A DNA stretch of 64,000 bases from Thermobifida cellulosilytica TB100 (lineage in GTDB: Bacteria > Actinomycetota > Actinomycetes > Streptosporangiales > Streptosporangiaceae): contig NZ_KQ950180.1 in assembly GCF_001517975.1 (NCBI RefSeq), positions 1,118,167 through 1,182,166 on the forward strand. Direction: 5' to 3'. The translations under genes and the position numbers were made by a program. Positions 55,170 to 63,753 of the stretch are shown in pieces (position 1 is the first letter of the stretch; each line of letters begins with the position of its first letter). Below the pieces are notes generated by a model. That model was not told the origin of the DNA and made no database searches. It worked only from the letters and a program-made list of their open reading frames with translations.

Positions 55170-56105
55170 ATGACAGCTTCGGCGTTCGTGGACAGGACGG
55201 GCAGGGTGCTGCGCGGGATCGGCAAGGCCGCAGCGGTCACGGGGGCCGTCGGCGTCGCGGGGTTCGTGTACGCCTCCGTGGTGGAGCGCAACTGGTTCCG
55301 GCTGCGGCGCTACGAGATCCCGGTGCTCGCCCCGGGCAGCGACCGCCTGCGGGTGCTCCACCTCTCCGACGCCCACCTCACCCCGGGCCGCCGCATGCTC
55401 ATCGACTGGATCCGGGGGCTCGACGCGTACGACCCCGACCTGGTGGTCAACACCGGCGACTCGCTGGCCCACCCCGAGGCGGTGGGCCCGTTCCTCGACG
55501 CGCTGGGGCCGCTGCTGGACCGGCCGGGCCTGTTCGTCTACGGCTCCAACGACCTGTTCTCCCCCCAGTTGAAGAACCCGGTCCGCTACCTGTGGCGCAG
55601 CAGCAAGACCGACTACAAGAAGCGCAAGGTCCCCGACCTGCCGTGGCGGGAGCTCGGCGCGGCCATGAGCGAGGCGGGCTGGCTCGACCTCAACAACCGG
55701 AAGGGCACCGTCAAGGCCGGGAACCTCACCCTCGCGGTGGCAGGGGTCCACGACTCCCACATCGGCCTGGACCGCTACGAGAAGATCGCGGGCCCCGCCG
55801 ACCCCGAGGCCGACCTGCGCATCGGCGTCATGCACTCCCCCGAGCCGCGCAACCTGGACCGCTTCACCGCCGACGGGTACGAACTGCTGCTCGCCGGGCA
55901 CACCCACGGCGGCCAGATCTGCCTGCCCTTCGCCGGGACCATCGTCACCAACTGCGGCATCGACCGCGCCCGCGCCTGGGGACTGAGCCGCAACGGCACG
56001 TCCTGGCTGCACGTGTCCGGCGGTCTGGGCACCTCCCCCTACGCCCCGGTCCGCTTCTGCTGCCGCCCCGAGGCCGCGATCCTCGACCTCGTGCCCCGTT
56101 CCTGA
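55170..56105 (+). CDS. membrane-anchored metallophosphoesterase
   Basis: Encodes 311 residues. A hydrophobic segment (VTGAVGVAGFVYASVVERNWF) near the N-terminus anchors a calcineurin-like domain with HLSDAHLTPG, VNTGDSLAHP, VYGSNDLF and LAGHTHGGQI, which provide the two-metal site. It resembles YkuE/YaeI-type phosphodiesterases and M. tuberculosis Rv3683, which also follows the PBP gene. Substrate unknown. A perfect palindrome overlaps its promoter. Confidence 0.85.
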   Translation: MTASAFVDRTGRVLRGIGKAAAVTGAVGVAGFVYASVVERNWFRLRRYEIPVLAPGSDRLRVLHLSDAHLTPGRRMLIDWIRGLDAYDPDLVVNTGDSLAHPEAVGPFLDALGPLLDRPGLFVYGSNDLFSPQLKNPVRYLWRSSKTDYKKRKVPDLPWRELGAAMSEAGWLDLNNRKGTVKAGNLTLAVAGVHDSHIGLDRYEKIAGPADPEADLRIGVMHSPEPRNLDRFTADGYELLLAGHTHGGQICLPFAGTIVTNCGIDRARAWGLSRNGTSWLHVSGGLGTSPYAPVRFCCRPEAAILDLVPRS

Positions 56106-56167
56106 GCCGCCGCTCAGCCCTGGTCGGCCGACGACACGGCAGCACAGCACCACCCAGGCCTCTCCGA

Positions 56168-56196
56168 CCGGATCCGCCGCTTCCCGGCGGATCCGG
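56168..56196 (+). terminator. 12-bp perfect hairpin after the metallophosphoesterase gene
   Basis: CCGGATCCGCCG, loop of five bases, CGGCGGATCCGG; about 60 bases beyond the stop codon. Confidence 0.6.
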
Positions 56197-56295
56197 AAGC
56201 CGCGTCCTGCGCCCGTGCCCGATCTGCGCATACATCCCCGGGGCCGAGGCATACATGCAGGTAGAGCGCTCATTCTCCAAGGGTGGTGCGAGTGC

Positions 56296-58383
56296 GTGGA
56301 GCGAGCAGCGAAAACGGACGCGGCGGGGACCGGCCGGGACATCCGGCTCAGCAGTCCCACGCTGTCGATATTCGACCAGGTCCCGGTGGGGGTGTCGGTC
56401 ACCCGCGGCCCGGACCACCGGCTGGTCTACGCCAACGCCGCCTATGAGGCGTTCTTCGGCCCCCGCCGCCGCGACAGACCCTTCCGGGAGGTCTTCGGCG
56501 ACCTGGTCCAGACGGGCTACATCCTGCTGCTCGACCGCGTCATGACCTCCGGCGAGCCCGCCTTCCTGCCGGACGCCCCCGTGACCGCCGACTCCCCCGA
56601 CGGCGGCCGCGAGGAACGCTACTTCAACATCAGCTTCTCCCCGGTCCAATTGGAGGGCGGGGAGCACGGGGTCCTGTCGGTCCTGCTGGACGTCACCGGC
56701 CGGATCAACGCCGAGCGGCGGGAGCGCGCCCTCCAGCGCTACGCCAGCCTCGTCCACTCCGAAACCGTGGTCGAGTGGACCGCCTCGCCCTCCGACGGCG
56801 CCATCCGGTGGACCCGCGGCTGGGAGGAGATCACCGGCCAGCGGCCGGAGGAGTACCAGGGCTACGGCTGGCTGGACGCGGTGGCCCCCGACGACCGGCC
56901 CGCGCTCGTGCTGGCCTGGTCCCGGGCGCTCGACCAGGCGACCACACCCCTGGAGCACACCTTCCGGGTGCGGGTCCGCGACGGCAGCTACCGGCACTTC
57001 CGCGTGCGCGCCGTCCCGGTGCGGGAGAACGGCTCCGTGGTGGAGTGGACGGGCACCTGTACCGACGTCGAGTTGCAGTGGCGCGAGCAGCGCCGCCGGA
57101 CCCTGTTCGACCGCGCCTCCGCCGCCCTCGCCGACGCCACCCGGCTGGAGGACATGCTCACCGCGTTGACCCACGTGGTCGTGCCGGAGCTGGCCGACGC
57201 CTGCGCGGTCCACCGGATCTCCACCTCCGAGAGCAGCTCGGTCCGGCGTCCGTTCCTCGTCGAACGCATCGCCCTGGCCCAACGGGAGGATTTTCCCGAG
57301 CCGCCGGCGCGGCACGGGACCCGCTTCGCCGTCGACGGCGCGTTCGTCCACGCGATCCGGCAGCACCGCCCCCTGCACCGGGTGTTCCCGGTGGGCCAGC
57401 CGCCCGCGGACTTCCTCTCCCCCGAGACGGTGGACTGGCTCGTGGAGATCGACGCCAACAGCGTGGCCATCCTCCCCCTGGTCATCGAGGGGAAACTGGT
57501 CGCCTCGCTGTCCGCGGTGGCCTGCGGCGGCCGGGAACCGCTCGGCCAGGACGCCACCGACCTGCTGTCGGACCTGCTGGATCACCTACGGCCCGCCGTC
57601 GACGCCTTCGCGAGCTTCCAGCGCACCCAGCGCGTGGCGCTGGCCCTGCAACGCAGCCTGCTCCGGGAGCCGCCCCAGATCCCGGGCATGCCCATGGCCG
57701 GCCGCTACCTGCCCAGCCCGACCTCCGCCGACGTGGGCGGCGACTGGTACGACGCCTTCGTGGCGGACGGCACCGTCGCGCTCGCCATCGGCGACGTCGC
57801 CGGGCACGACCTGTCCGCCACGATCGCCATGAGCCAGTTGCGCAACATGCTGCGCGCCTTCGCCGTCGACCACCCGCAGGACCCCGCGGAGGCGCTACGC
57901 CGCCTGGACAACGCGATGGAGCGCTCCGGGGAGTACCAGGGCACGGCGACCTGCGTCCTCGCCCGGGTCTCCCTCGACAGCGACGGCAACTGGCAGGTGC
58001 GCTACTCGGTGGCCGGACACCTGCCGCCGCTCCTGATCCACCCCGACGGGCGGACGCGCTTCCTGGAGGACTCCCACGACCTCCTCCTCGGCGTGGACCC
58101 CCAGTCCCCCAGGACCAGCGCGGTGGAGCCGCTGCCGCCGGGCGCCACCCTGCTGCTCTACACCGACGGCCTGATAGAGCACGCCGACGAACCGCTCGAC
58201 AGGGGCCTCGACCGTCTGGCCCGCCACTGCGCGGCGCTCGCGGACTCCCCCCTGGACGAGCTCTGCGACCGGCTGCTCAGCGACCTGCCCATCGCCGGGA
58301 ACGACGACATCACGCTGATCACCCTGCGCCTGGACTCCGCCACCCCCGACATCGCCTCGGTGCTGCGCACGCTCTCCGAGTGA
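56296..58383 (+). CDS. PAS-PAS-GAF-PP2C (SpoIIE-type) signalling phosphatase
   Basis: Encodes about 695 residues. Two PAS domains (about 20-135 and 150-265; the second with [23 protein letters not shown] and a PAC-like tail) precede a GAF domain (280-430) and a PP2C/SpoIIE phosphatase domain (455-690). Metal-site motifs are [29 protein letters not shown] and NDDITLI. Such proteins dephosphorylate STAS antagonists like BldG in partner-switch pathways, a possible link to the bldG genes in this window. The GTG at 56296 follows AAGGGTGG; an in-frame GTG exists at 56215. Confidence 0.85.
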   Translation: MERAAKTDAAGTGRDIRLSSPTLSIFDQVPVGVSVTRGPDHRLVYANAAYEAFFGPRRRDRPFREVFGDLVQTGYILLLDRVMTSGEPAFLPDAPVTADSPDGGREERYFNISFSPVQLEGGEHGVLSVLLDVTGRINAERRERALQRYASLVHSETVVEWTASPSDGAIRWTRGWEEITGQRPEEYQGYGWLDAVAPDDRPALVLAWSRALDQATTPLEHTFRVRVRDGSYRHFRVRAVPVRENGSVVEWTGTCTDVELQWREQRRRTLFDRASAALADATRLEDMLTALTHVVVPELADACAVHRISTSESSSVRRPFLVERIALAQREDFPEPPARHGTRFAVDGAFVHAIRQHRPLHRVFPVGQPPADFLSPETVDWLVEIDANSVAILPLVIEGKLVASLSAVACGGREPLGQDATDLLSDLLDHLRPAVDAFASFQRTQRVALALQRSLLREPPQIPGMPMAGRYLPSPTSADVGGDWYDAFVADGTVALAIGDVAGHDLSATIAMSQLRNMLRAFAVDHPQDPAEALRRLDNAMERSGEYQGTATCVLARVSLDSDGNWQVRYSVAGHLPPLLIHPDGRTRFLEDSHDLLLGVDPQSPRTSAVEPLPPGATLLLYTDGLIEHADEPLDRGLDRLARHCAALADSPLDELCDRLLSDLPIAGNDDITLITLRLDSATPDIASVLRTLSE

Positions 58384-58482
58384 GGCCCCGGCCCCTGCCC
58401 GGCACGGCCACGTGTCCGGGTTGCCCGGTCGTGCTCGCTGTGCGAGCACCCCGCAATGTCCGCTAGACTGGCATCGGTGCTT

Positions 58483-58559
58483 CGGGGTGTAGCGCAGCTT
58501 GGCAGCGCGCTTCGTTCGGGACGAAGAGGTCGTGGGTTCAAATCCCGCCACCCCGACCA
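58483..58559 (+). tRNA. tRNA-Pro, anticodon CGG
   Basis: The acceptor stem CGGGGTG pairs with CACCCCG; the D arm is GCGCAGCTTGGCAGCGC; the anticodon stem CTTCG/CGAAG encloses the loop TTCGGGA, giving anticodon CGG. The T arm is GTGGGTTCAAATCCCGC. CCA is encoded (58557-58559). It reads the abundant proline codon CCG. TAGACT at 58464-58469 is a likely -10 box. Confidence 0.95.
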
Positions 58560-58564
58560 GCGCA

Positions 58565-58592
58565 GAAGGCCGGTTCGGAAGAACCGGCCTTC
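58565..58592 (+). terminator. 12-bp hairpin terminator of the tRNA gene
   Basis: GAAGGCCGGTTC, tetraloop GGAA, GAACCGGCCTTC, then TT. It begins six bases after the tRNA. Confidence 0.85.
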
Positions 58593-58680
58593 TTGGCGTC
58601 TCCGAGAGCGGGTGTCCTGCGGGGAAGACGCCACGCCGCCTTCCCCTGCCGGGACCGTTGTCAGCGTTGAACCATCCCCT

Positions 58681-58885
58681 CTCTGCTTCGGCCGGGAGGC
58701 CCGGCAGCCCTGACCGCTCTTCGCGCGCGGGAGGGGTTATCGGGTGGCGGGTTTCCAGGGGTGCAGCGCCGGGGGAAGGGGAGCCGCCGGATTCCCGGAA
58801 GGCGAAGCGCTACGGGAAGCCGACAACCCCTCAAGTACCGAAGCGGTGGTCAAGGCTGCCGGGCCTCCCGGCCGAAGCGGACGGG
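58681..58885 (-). repeat. inverted-repeat element, copy 1 (reverse orientation)
   Basis: The ends CTGCTTCGGCCGGGAGGCCC and its near-exact complement at 58858-58878 form terminal inverted repeats extending about 35 bases. The interior, read on the minus strand, matches copy 3 at 63756 (for example GCGGCTCCCCTTCC and GCGCTGCACCCC). There is no gene inside. It looks like a short non-autonomous mobile repeat. The 270 bases beyond it, to 59153, hold no feature I can support. Confidence 0.65.
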
Positions 58886-59153
58886 CGGTGAACTGCCTCC
58901 CACCAGCCCCGACCAGGCCACGAAGCTGCGGCACCACTTCCCCGTCTCCCATGGCCCTAGAGGCAGAACGGCCATCTGTTTTGCCCCCAGGGCCATGATC
59001 GTCAAGCCCGTGCCGGCGGTCGTCCGCAGAATCCGGCGGCAAGAGGGCCTCCGCCGGCTCCACGGACCAGCAGGAGGCGCCTTGGACAGCAGGCAGGACA
59101 CCGAGCAGCCAGGCTGAGACCGTGGGGCTGTGAGACGTTTCCTGACGGCAGGG

Positions 59154-59180
59154 ATGCTCCCCGCGCATGCGGGGTGTTCT
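59154..59180 (+). repeat. solitary degenerate CRISPR-like repeat in the opposite direction
   Basis: ATGCTCCCCGCGCATGCGGG followed by GTGTTCT keeps the stem-loop frame of the arrays' repeat read on the minus strand (xTGCTCCCCxCGCAxGxGGGG), with several mismatches. It is a single copy, about 310 bases outside the first array and in the reverse orientation. It may be a relic of another array. Confidence 0.45.
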
Positions 59181-59196
59181 GGGACGCAGCAACGGT

Positions 59197-59475
59197 TTCT
59201 GTCCGCTTCGGCCGCAAGGCCCGGCAGCCTTGACCACCGCTCCGGCACCTGAGGGACCGTCGGCTTCCCGCAGCGCTGCACCACCCGGGAACCCGCTCCT
59301 GGACACCCAACCATCCACACCTCTCCCAGCGCTTCACCGGCCAGAGTGCCTGCCGTCCGACGGCCCTCCCCCGGCCTTCCCCAACCCCCCGCCACCTGGG
59401 AACCCACGGCCGACAACCCCTCCCACGCCCATGGGACGGTCAAGGCCGCCGCGCCTCACGGCCGAAGCAGACGGA
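59197..59475 (+). repeat. inverted-repeat element, copy 2, flanking array 1
   Basis: The left end (CCGCTTCGGCCGCAAGGCCC, 59203-59222) and right end (59438-59472) are complementary. It shares with copy 3 the string CTGAGGGACCGTCGGCTT and the stretch GCAGCGCT. The right end runs into the first degenerate repeat of array 1 within about 20 bases. Confidence 0.65.
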
Positions 59476-59491
59476 GACCATCACCGCAACA

Positions 59492-60619
59492 CAGCCACTC
59501 CCACATGTGTGGGAAGCAACGGGCAAACTTCGACGCCGCTGACGACAACGCGGCCGGACCACCCCCACGTGCGTGGGGAGCACCCGCGCATCGTCTCGAT
59601 CAGCGGGTCCAGGACCGGACCATCCCCACGTGCGTGGGGAGCACTCCCGCTCCGGTTTGGGGACGCGGCGCACCAGCGGACCATCCCCACGTGCGTGGGG
59701 AGCACACCAGTTCAGGGGTCGGGAACGCAGGTGCCCGCGGACCATCCCCACGTGCGTGGGGAGCACAGGAGCGCCGCCTCATCGCCGCCGCCCGCGACGG
59801 ACCATCCCCACGTGCGTGGGGAGCACCGCGACCTCCGTCCCGACCGGCCGCGGCGGTTCGGACCATCCCCACGTGCGTGGGGAGCACGCTTCACCGCCGA
59901 ATTGGTCCCGGCCCTGGATCGGACCATCCCCACGTGCGTGGGGAGCACGCACCGAGGGCGGCAACGGCGGCGTCGTCGGTCGGACCATCCCCACGTGCGT
60001 GGGGAGCACTTGCCCCGGTTTCTGGTTTTCGATAAGGGAAGCGGACCATCCCCACGTGCGTGGGGAGCACCAGCCGTCGCGGTCCTCCAGGGTGATGACC
60101 GGCGGACCATCCCCACGTGCGTGGGGAGCACGAGTCCAACCTGGTGACCTGGTAGACCCCCGCCGGACCATCCCCACGTGCGTGGGGAGCACAGTCCCGG
60201 TCGGCATCGCCAGGCCGGGGCGGTTGGACCATCCCCACGTGCGTGGGGAGCACCCGATCAGCCGGACCAGCGCCCGGGCCAAGCGCGGACCATCCCCACG
60301 TGCGTGGGGAGCACTCGGCGGCATCCTGCCAGCGGGCGGCGTTGAGCGGACCATCCCCACGTGCGTGGGGAGCACGTCACAGCGGCCACGTGGCGGTCGC
60401 CGTCCCGCGGACCATCCCCACGTGCGTGGGGAGCACCGCCCTCGTCGGGATGCAGCCCGGCGAGGGCACGGACCATCCTCACGTGCGTGGGGAGCACTCG
60501 CGCCAGTAGGCCCGCACGAGCGCCAGCTCCGGACCATCCCCACGTGCGTGGGGAGCACGGGATCATCGCGTTGACGATCCGCAGCACGTCCGGACCATCC
60601 CCACGTGCGTGGGGAGCAC
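59492..60619 (-). CRISPR. CRISPR array 1, type I-E-like repeat, 19 repeats
   Basis: A 28-base repeat begins GGACCATCCCCACGTGCGTG and ends GGGAGCAC. Starts are at 59492 (degenerate), 59556 and then every 60-61 bases to 60592, with spacers of 32-33 bases. The repeat at 59556 has one change (C for T at base 7), as does that at 60470 (CCTC). The base before each repeat is nearly always C, as expected if a PAM-derived base is read on the minus strand. This and the E. coli-like polarity place the leader to the right and the old, degenerate end at 59492. No cas genes are present in the window. Confidence 0.95.
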
Positions 60620-60647
60620 CGGGGCAGGGAAGCCCAGGTCATCAACT

Positions 60648-60793
60648 GGGACTTCCCCGAGCGCGAGGACGACGGGCGGTTTGAGAGGGAACTCGCCGTT
60701 GCGGACCAGGGACTTCCCCGAGCGCGAGGACGACGGGGGGTTGTAGTCAACAGCATGCGCGTGCAGTGAGGGACTTCCCCGAGCGCGAGGACG
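60648..60793 (-). CRISPR. mini-array with a different 29-base repeat (three copies)
   Basis: The unit beginning GGGACTTCCCCGAGCGCGAG and ending GACGACGGG occurs at 60648-60676 and 60709-60737, and without its last five bases at 60770-60793. Two unrelated 32-base spacers separate the copies, a 61-base period identical to the main arrays. On the minus strand the repeat (GTCGTCCTCGCGCTCGGGG core) resembles other actinobacterial type I-E repeats. Only 28 bases separate it from the last repeat of array 1. Confidence 0.75.
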
Positions 60794-60838
60794 GCCCTGC
60801 CTATCCTGAAAGCAGCGAACCACAGGAAGGGCAGGGCC
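60793..60838 (+). promoter_or_regulatory. inverted repeat over the promoter of the XRE gene
   Basis: GGCCCTGCC...CCTG pairs with CAGG...GGCAGGGCC. The arms flank TATCCT (60802-60807), a likely -10 box, and the right arm overlaps the ribosome-site region before the ATG at 60840. It could be the operator for the encoded regulator or a hairpin in the message. The left arm begins at the broken end of the third mini-array repeat. Confidence 0.5.
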
Positions 60839-60839
60839 T

Positions 60840-62060
60840 ATGCCAGCAGAGTACCCCGAGCCGCTATCGTTCGGTCAGCGCCTCAAAATCCAACGCACCC
60901 GCCGCGGGATGACCCGCGAAGTCCTCGGCGGACTCGTCGGCCGATCCGCATCCTGGGTCAAAGCCCTCGAAACCGGCCGACTCAAAGAACCCCGACTCCC
61001 CGTCCTCCTCCAACTCGCCGAAGCCCTACGCGTCCGCGACCTCGCCGACCTCACCGGCCACGCCAACCAGCACGTCGACCTGTTCACCGGCCCCAGCCAC
61101 CGGTATCTGCCCGCCGTGCGCGCCGCGATCGACTCGCTCATCATCACCACCGACCGCCAAGCCCCACCCGTCGAGCACCTACGCGCCCGACTCGACCACG
61201 CCTGGGCGGCAAGGCACGCCTCCCCCTACCACCGGGAAGTCCTCGGCGAACTCCTACCCGGTCTCATCGGCGACGCCCAACTCGCCGCAGCCCAAGCCGA
61301 AGGCGGGGAACGTAAACGCGCCCAGGCGCTGCTCTCAGAGGTGTACTCGCTGGCGCAGTTCTTCCTCGCCTACCAGACCGGCGCGGGCGAGCTGCTGTGG
61401 CGGGTCGCCGAGCGCGGCATCATCGCCGCCCAGGACTCCGGGAACCTGCACGCCATCGGTGTCGCGTCCTGGCTGCTCGCTGAGGCGCACCGAGACTCGG
61501 GGCAGTGGGACGCCGCCGACACGGTCATCACCCAGGCGCTCGAACTCGTCGAGCGGCATCTGGACGGCGCCGACACCCAGACCGCGGCCATGCGTGGCGC
61601 GCTACTGGCCGAGGCCGCCTACACCGCTGCCCGGCGCGGGGACACCGGGACGGCGTGGAACCGGTGGGACGCCGCCCACGCGGTCGCGGAGCGGCTACCC
61701 GACGCCTACTACCACCCCGTCACGTCGTTCTCCCGCGCGGTGATGGGGGCGCACGCCGTCACCACCGCCGTCGAACTCCGCGCCGGCCGGGAAGCCGTGC
61801 GCCAAGCGCGGGCCGCTACCGGCGCGATCCCGTCCCGGCCGCGCCGGGCCAGGCACGAGATCGAGGTGGCGCGCGCCCACCACCTCGCCGGGGACCCGGT
61901 GGCGGCGCTGGCGACGTTGGAAGCCGCGTTCGAGGCTGCGCCGGAGACCATCCGCTACAACGGGTATGCGCGGCGGATCATCCTGGAGGAGGTCGAGACG
62001 CGGCGGGGGATGGTGCGGCAGCGGGCCGCGGCGTTGGCTGCGCGGGTCGGCATGGACTAG
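60840..62060 (+). CDS. XRE-family regulator with C-terminal helical repeat (TPR-like) domain
   Basis: Encodes 406 residues. Residues 10-65 form an XRE helix-turn-helix (FGQRLKIQRTRRGMTREVLG, then SWVKALETGR). Residues 100-400 are Ala-rich antiparallel helices of TPR type, as in the many actinobacterial regulators thought to bind small ligands or peptides. The gene lies between two CRISPR arrays and directly before a small gene. It may control that gene or itself; a role in CRISPR expression is speculation. The ATG follows GGAAGGGCAGGG. Confidence 0.8.
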   Translation: MPAEYPEPLSFGQRLKIQRTRRGMTREVLGGLVGRSASWVKALETGRLKEPRLPVLLQLAEALRVRDLADLTGHANQHVDLFTGPSHRYLPAVRAAIDSLIITTDRQAPPVEHLRARLDHAWAARHASPYHREVLGELLPGLIGDAQLAAAQAEGGERKRAQALLSEVYSLAQFFLAYQTGAGELLWRVAERGIIAAQDSGNLHAIGVASWLLAEAHRDSGQWDAADTVITQALELVERHLDGADTQTAAMRGALLAEAAYTAARRGDTGTAWNRWDAAHAVAERLPDAYYHPVTSFSRAVMGAHAVTTAVELRAGREAVRQARAATGAIPSRPRRARHEIEVARAHHLAGDPVAALATLEAAFEAAPETIRYNGYARRIILEEVETRRGMVRQRAAALAARVGMD

Positions 62061-62128
62061 CAGAGAGACACAGGTGGGGGCACAAACTGTGCCCCTGCCT
62101 CTGGTGTCTCGTGTCTACCGTGGGTGTC

Positions 62129-62380
62129 ATGACCGCGACAGACCCCCTACAGGACGCGCTGGCCCGCCTCCGCCTCGATTTCCCGCTGTGGGAGATCACC
62201 TACGACCCCAACCGCGAAACCTGGCGGCGGTGGCGCGCCTGGCGACACGACCCGCTCACCGAGGTCGAGGCCCAGCAGCATCGGCGGCGGGAGATCGTCG
62301 CGCCGACCATGGACCGGCTGCTCGCCGACCTGGGGGCGGAGCAGCGGGCGCAGGACATCCTGAGGGCGTCGTCGCAGTAG
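62129..62380 (+). CDS. small protein of unknown function between the CRISPR arrays
   Basis: Encodes 83 residues ([20 protein letters not shown] at the start, then [20 protein letters not shown]), rich in Trp and Arg, helical, ending in ILRASSQ. Similar short proteins with a xFPxWxI opening lie beside XRE regulators in streptomycetes; function unknown. It starts 68 bases after the regulator and its TAG is two bases before the first repeat of array 2, so its transcript would run against the array transcript. No clear ribosome site is seen. Confidence 0.6.
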   Translation: MTATDPLQDALARLRLDFPLWEITYDPNRETWRRWRAWRHDPLTEVEAQQHRRREIVAPTMDRLLADLGAEQRAQDILRASSQ

Positions 62381-62382
62381 GC

Positions 62383-63571
62383 GGACCATCCCCACGTGCG
62401 TGGGGAGCACTCGGCGCGGCGGCTGGCGTACCAGCCGCCGTCCGGACCATCCCCACGTGCGTGGGGAGCACTCCAGGACGGGCAGGTAGCGGGCGATGGT
62501 GCTCGGACCATCCCCACGTGCGTGGGGAGCACAGCTGGTCACTGACCAGTTCCACGACGTCGGCCCGGACCATCCCCACGTGCGTGGGGAGCACAGCTGG
62601 TCACTGACCAGTTCCACGACGTCGGCCCGGACCATCCCCACGTGCGTGGGGAGCACGATCCGGTTCCGGTGTACTCCCTGCTACCTGACGGACCATCCCC
62701 ACGTGCGTGGGGAGCACCAGGGTAGGCCCCGCACCACCTGGTGCGGGGCCGGACCATCCCCACGTGCGTGGGGAGCACTCATTAAGAATCGTTTCGTCGC
62801 GAGACATTTCCGGACCATCCCCACGTGCGTGGGGAGCACCGCAGTCGTGCCGATCCCCATCACGGCCAGGGCGGACCATCCCCACGTGCGTGGGGAGCAC
62901 GGCGCCCAGTCGTTCTCGATCTGCTCCTCGATCGGACCATCCCCACGTGCGTGGGGAGCACCAGTCCGCGAACCTGGTCCCGAACTCGGCGACCGGACCA
63001 TCCCCACGTGCGTGGGGAGCACTCGATCGCGCACCACGTCGCGGCCAAGACATCCGGACCATCCCCACGTGCGTGGGGAGCACCCGTTCTGCAAGGAATT
63101 CCCGCTGCCTAAGCCCGGACCATCCCCACGTGCGTGGGGAGCACGGCAGCGGCTCGCCCAGGAGGGCGACGCGATGCGGACCATCCCCACGTGCGTGGGG
63201 AGCACGTGGCATCACGCTTCAGCGTGCGGCCGAAGTGCGGACCATCCCCACGTGCGTGGGGAGCACAGCCTTTTACCTGCTGATTCTCCCCTAGTCGGCG
63301 GACCATCCCCACGTGCGTGGGGAGCACATCCGCGAGCGCAGCGCCCGCACACCGGCCGCCGGACCATCCCCACGTGCGTGGGGAGCACGGCGCCGACGGG
63401 TCGGGGGGGGTGCGGCTAGGGGGACCATCCCCACGTGCGTGGGGAGCACCCGGGCATCGCGCACGCGCGCGCCGTGGCGGACGGACCATCCCCACGTGCG
63501 TGGGGAGCACACGGGCACCCTCCCCCAACGCACTTGGCAGGCCGGACCATCCCCACGTGCGTGGGGAGCAC
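62383..63571 (-). CRISPR. CRISPR array 2, same repeat as array 1, 20 repeats
   Basis: Twenty copies of the same 28-base repeat start at 62383 and recur every 61-62 bases to 63544; all are intact, with no degenerate end. Nineteen spacers are present. Two neighbouring spacers (62533-62566 and 62595-62628) are identical, and the spacer at 62718-62750 is largely palindromic. Polarity is as in array 1, so the newest spacers should be at the right end. Confidence 0.96.
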
Positions 63572-63700
63572 AGAAGCTGACCTGCGATTTCTCAGGGCGT
63601 TATCTTGGCGTGACCAACCACACGGGCAGCCTCCGGCTGTGGAGTCAGCCTAGGCCAATTTCGCGGTAGAACGCTGCCGTTCCGGTTGGTTGGTCGGATC
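63572..63700 (-). promoter_or_regulatory. probable leader of array 2
   Basis: The sequence right of the last intact repeat is less GC-rich near the array (GATTTCTCAGGGCGTTATCT) and contains CAGCCTCCGGCTGTGG, which can fold into a small hairpin. As the right end is the leader side by repeat polarity, this segment should hold the promoter and integration signals. Assignment is inferential. Confidence 0.5.
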
Positions 63701-63753
63701 CTGGAGGTGCAGGCACGAAACCCCTAGTGGGGCAATGCGGGCGGGGAAGCCTC

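Noticed and set aside
58737-59443. Minus-strand frames between the tRNA and the first array
   Set aside because: They span the inverted-repeat elements and change frame between copies, so they are not likely genes.
59573-63669. Open frames of 100-330 codons on both strands across the arrays, with peptides such as DHPHVRGEH repeated
   Set aside because: They are translations of the CRISPR repeats at a period close to a multiple of three with GC-rich spacers lacking stops; they have no start signals or protein-like variation.
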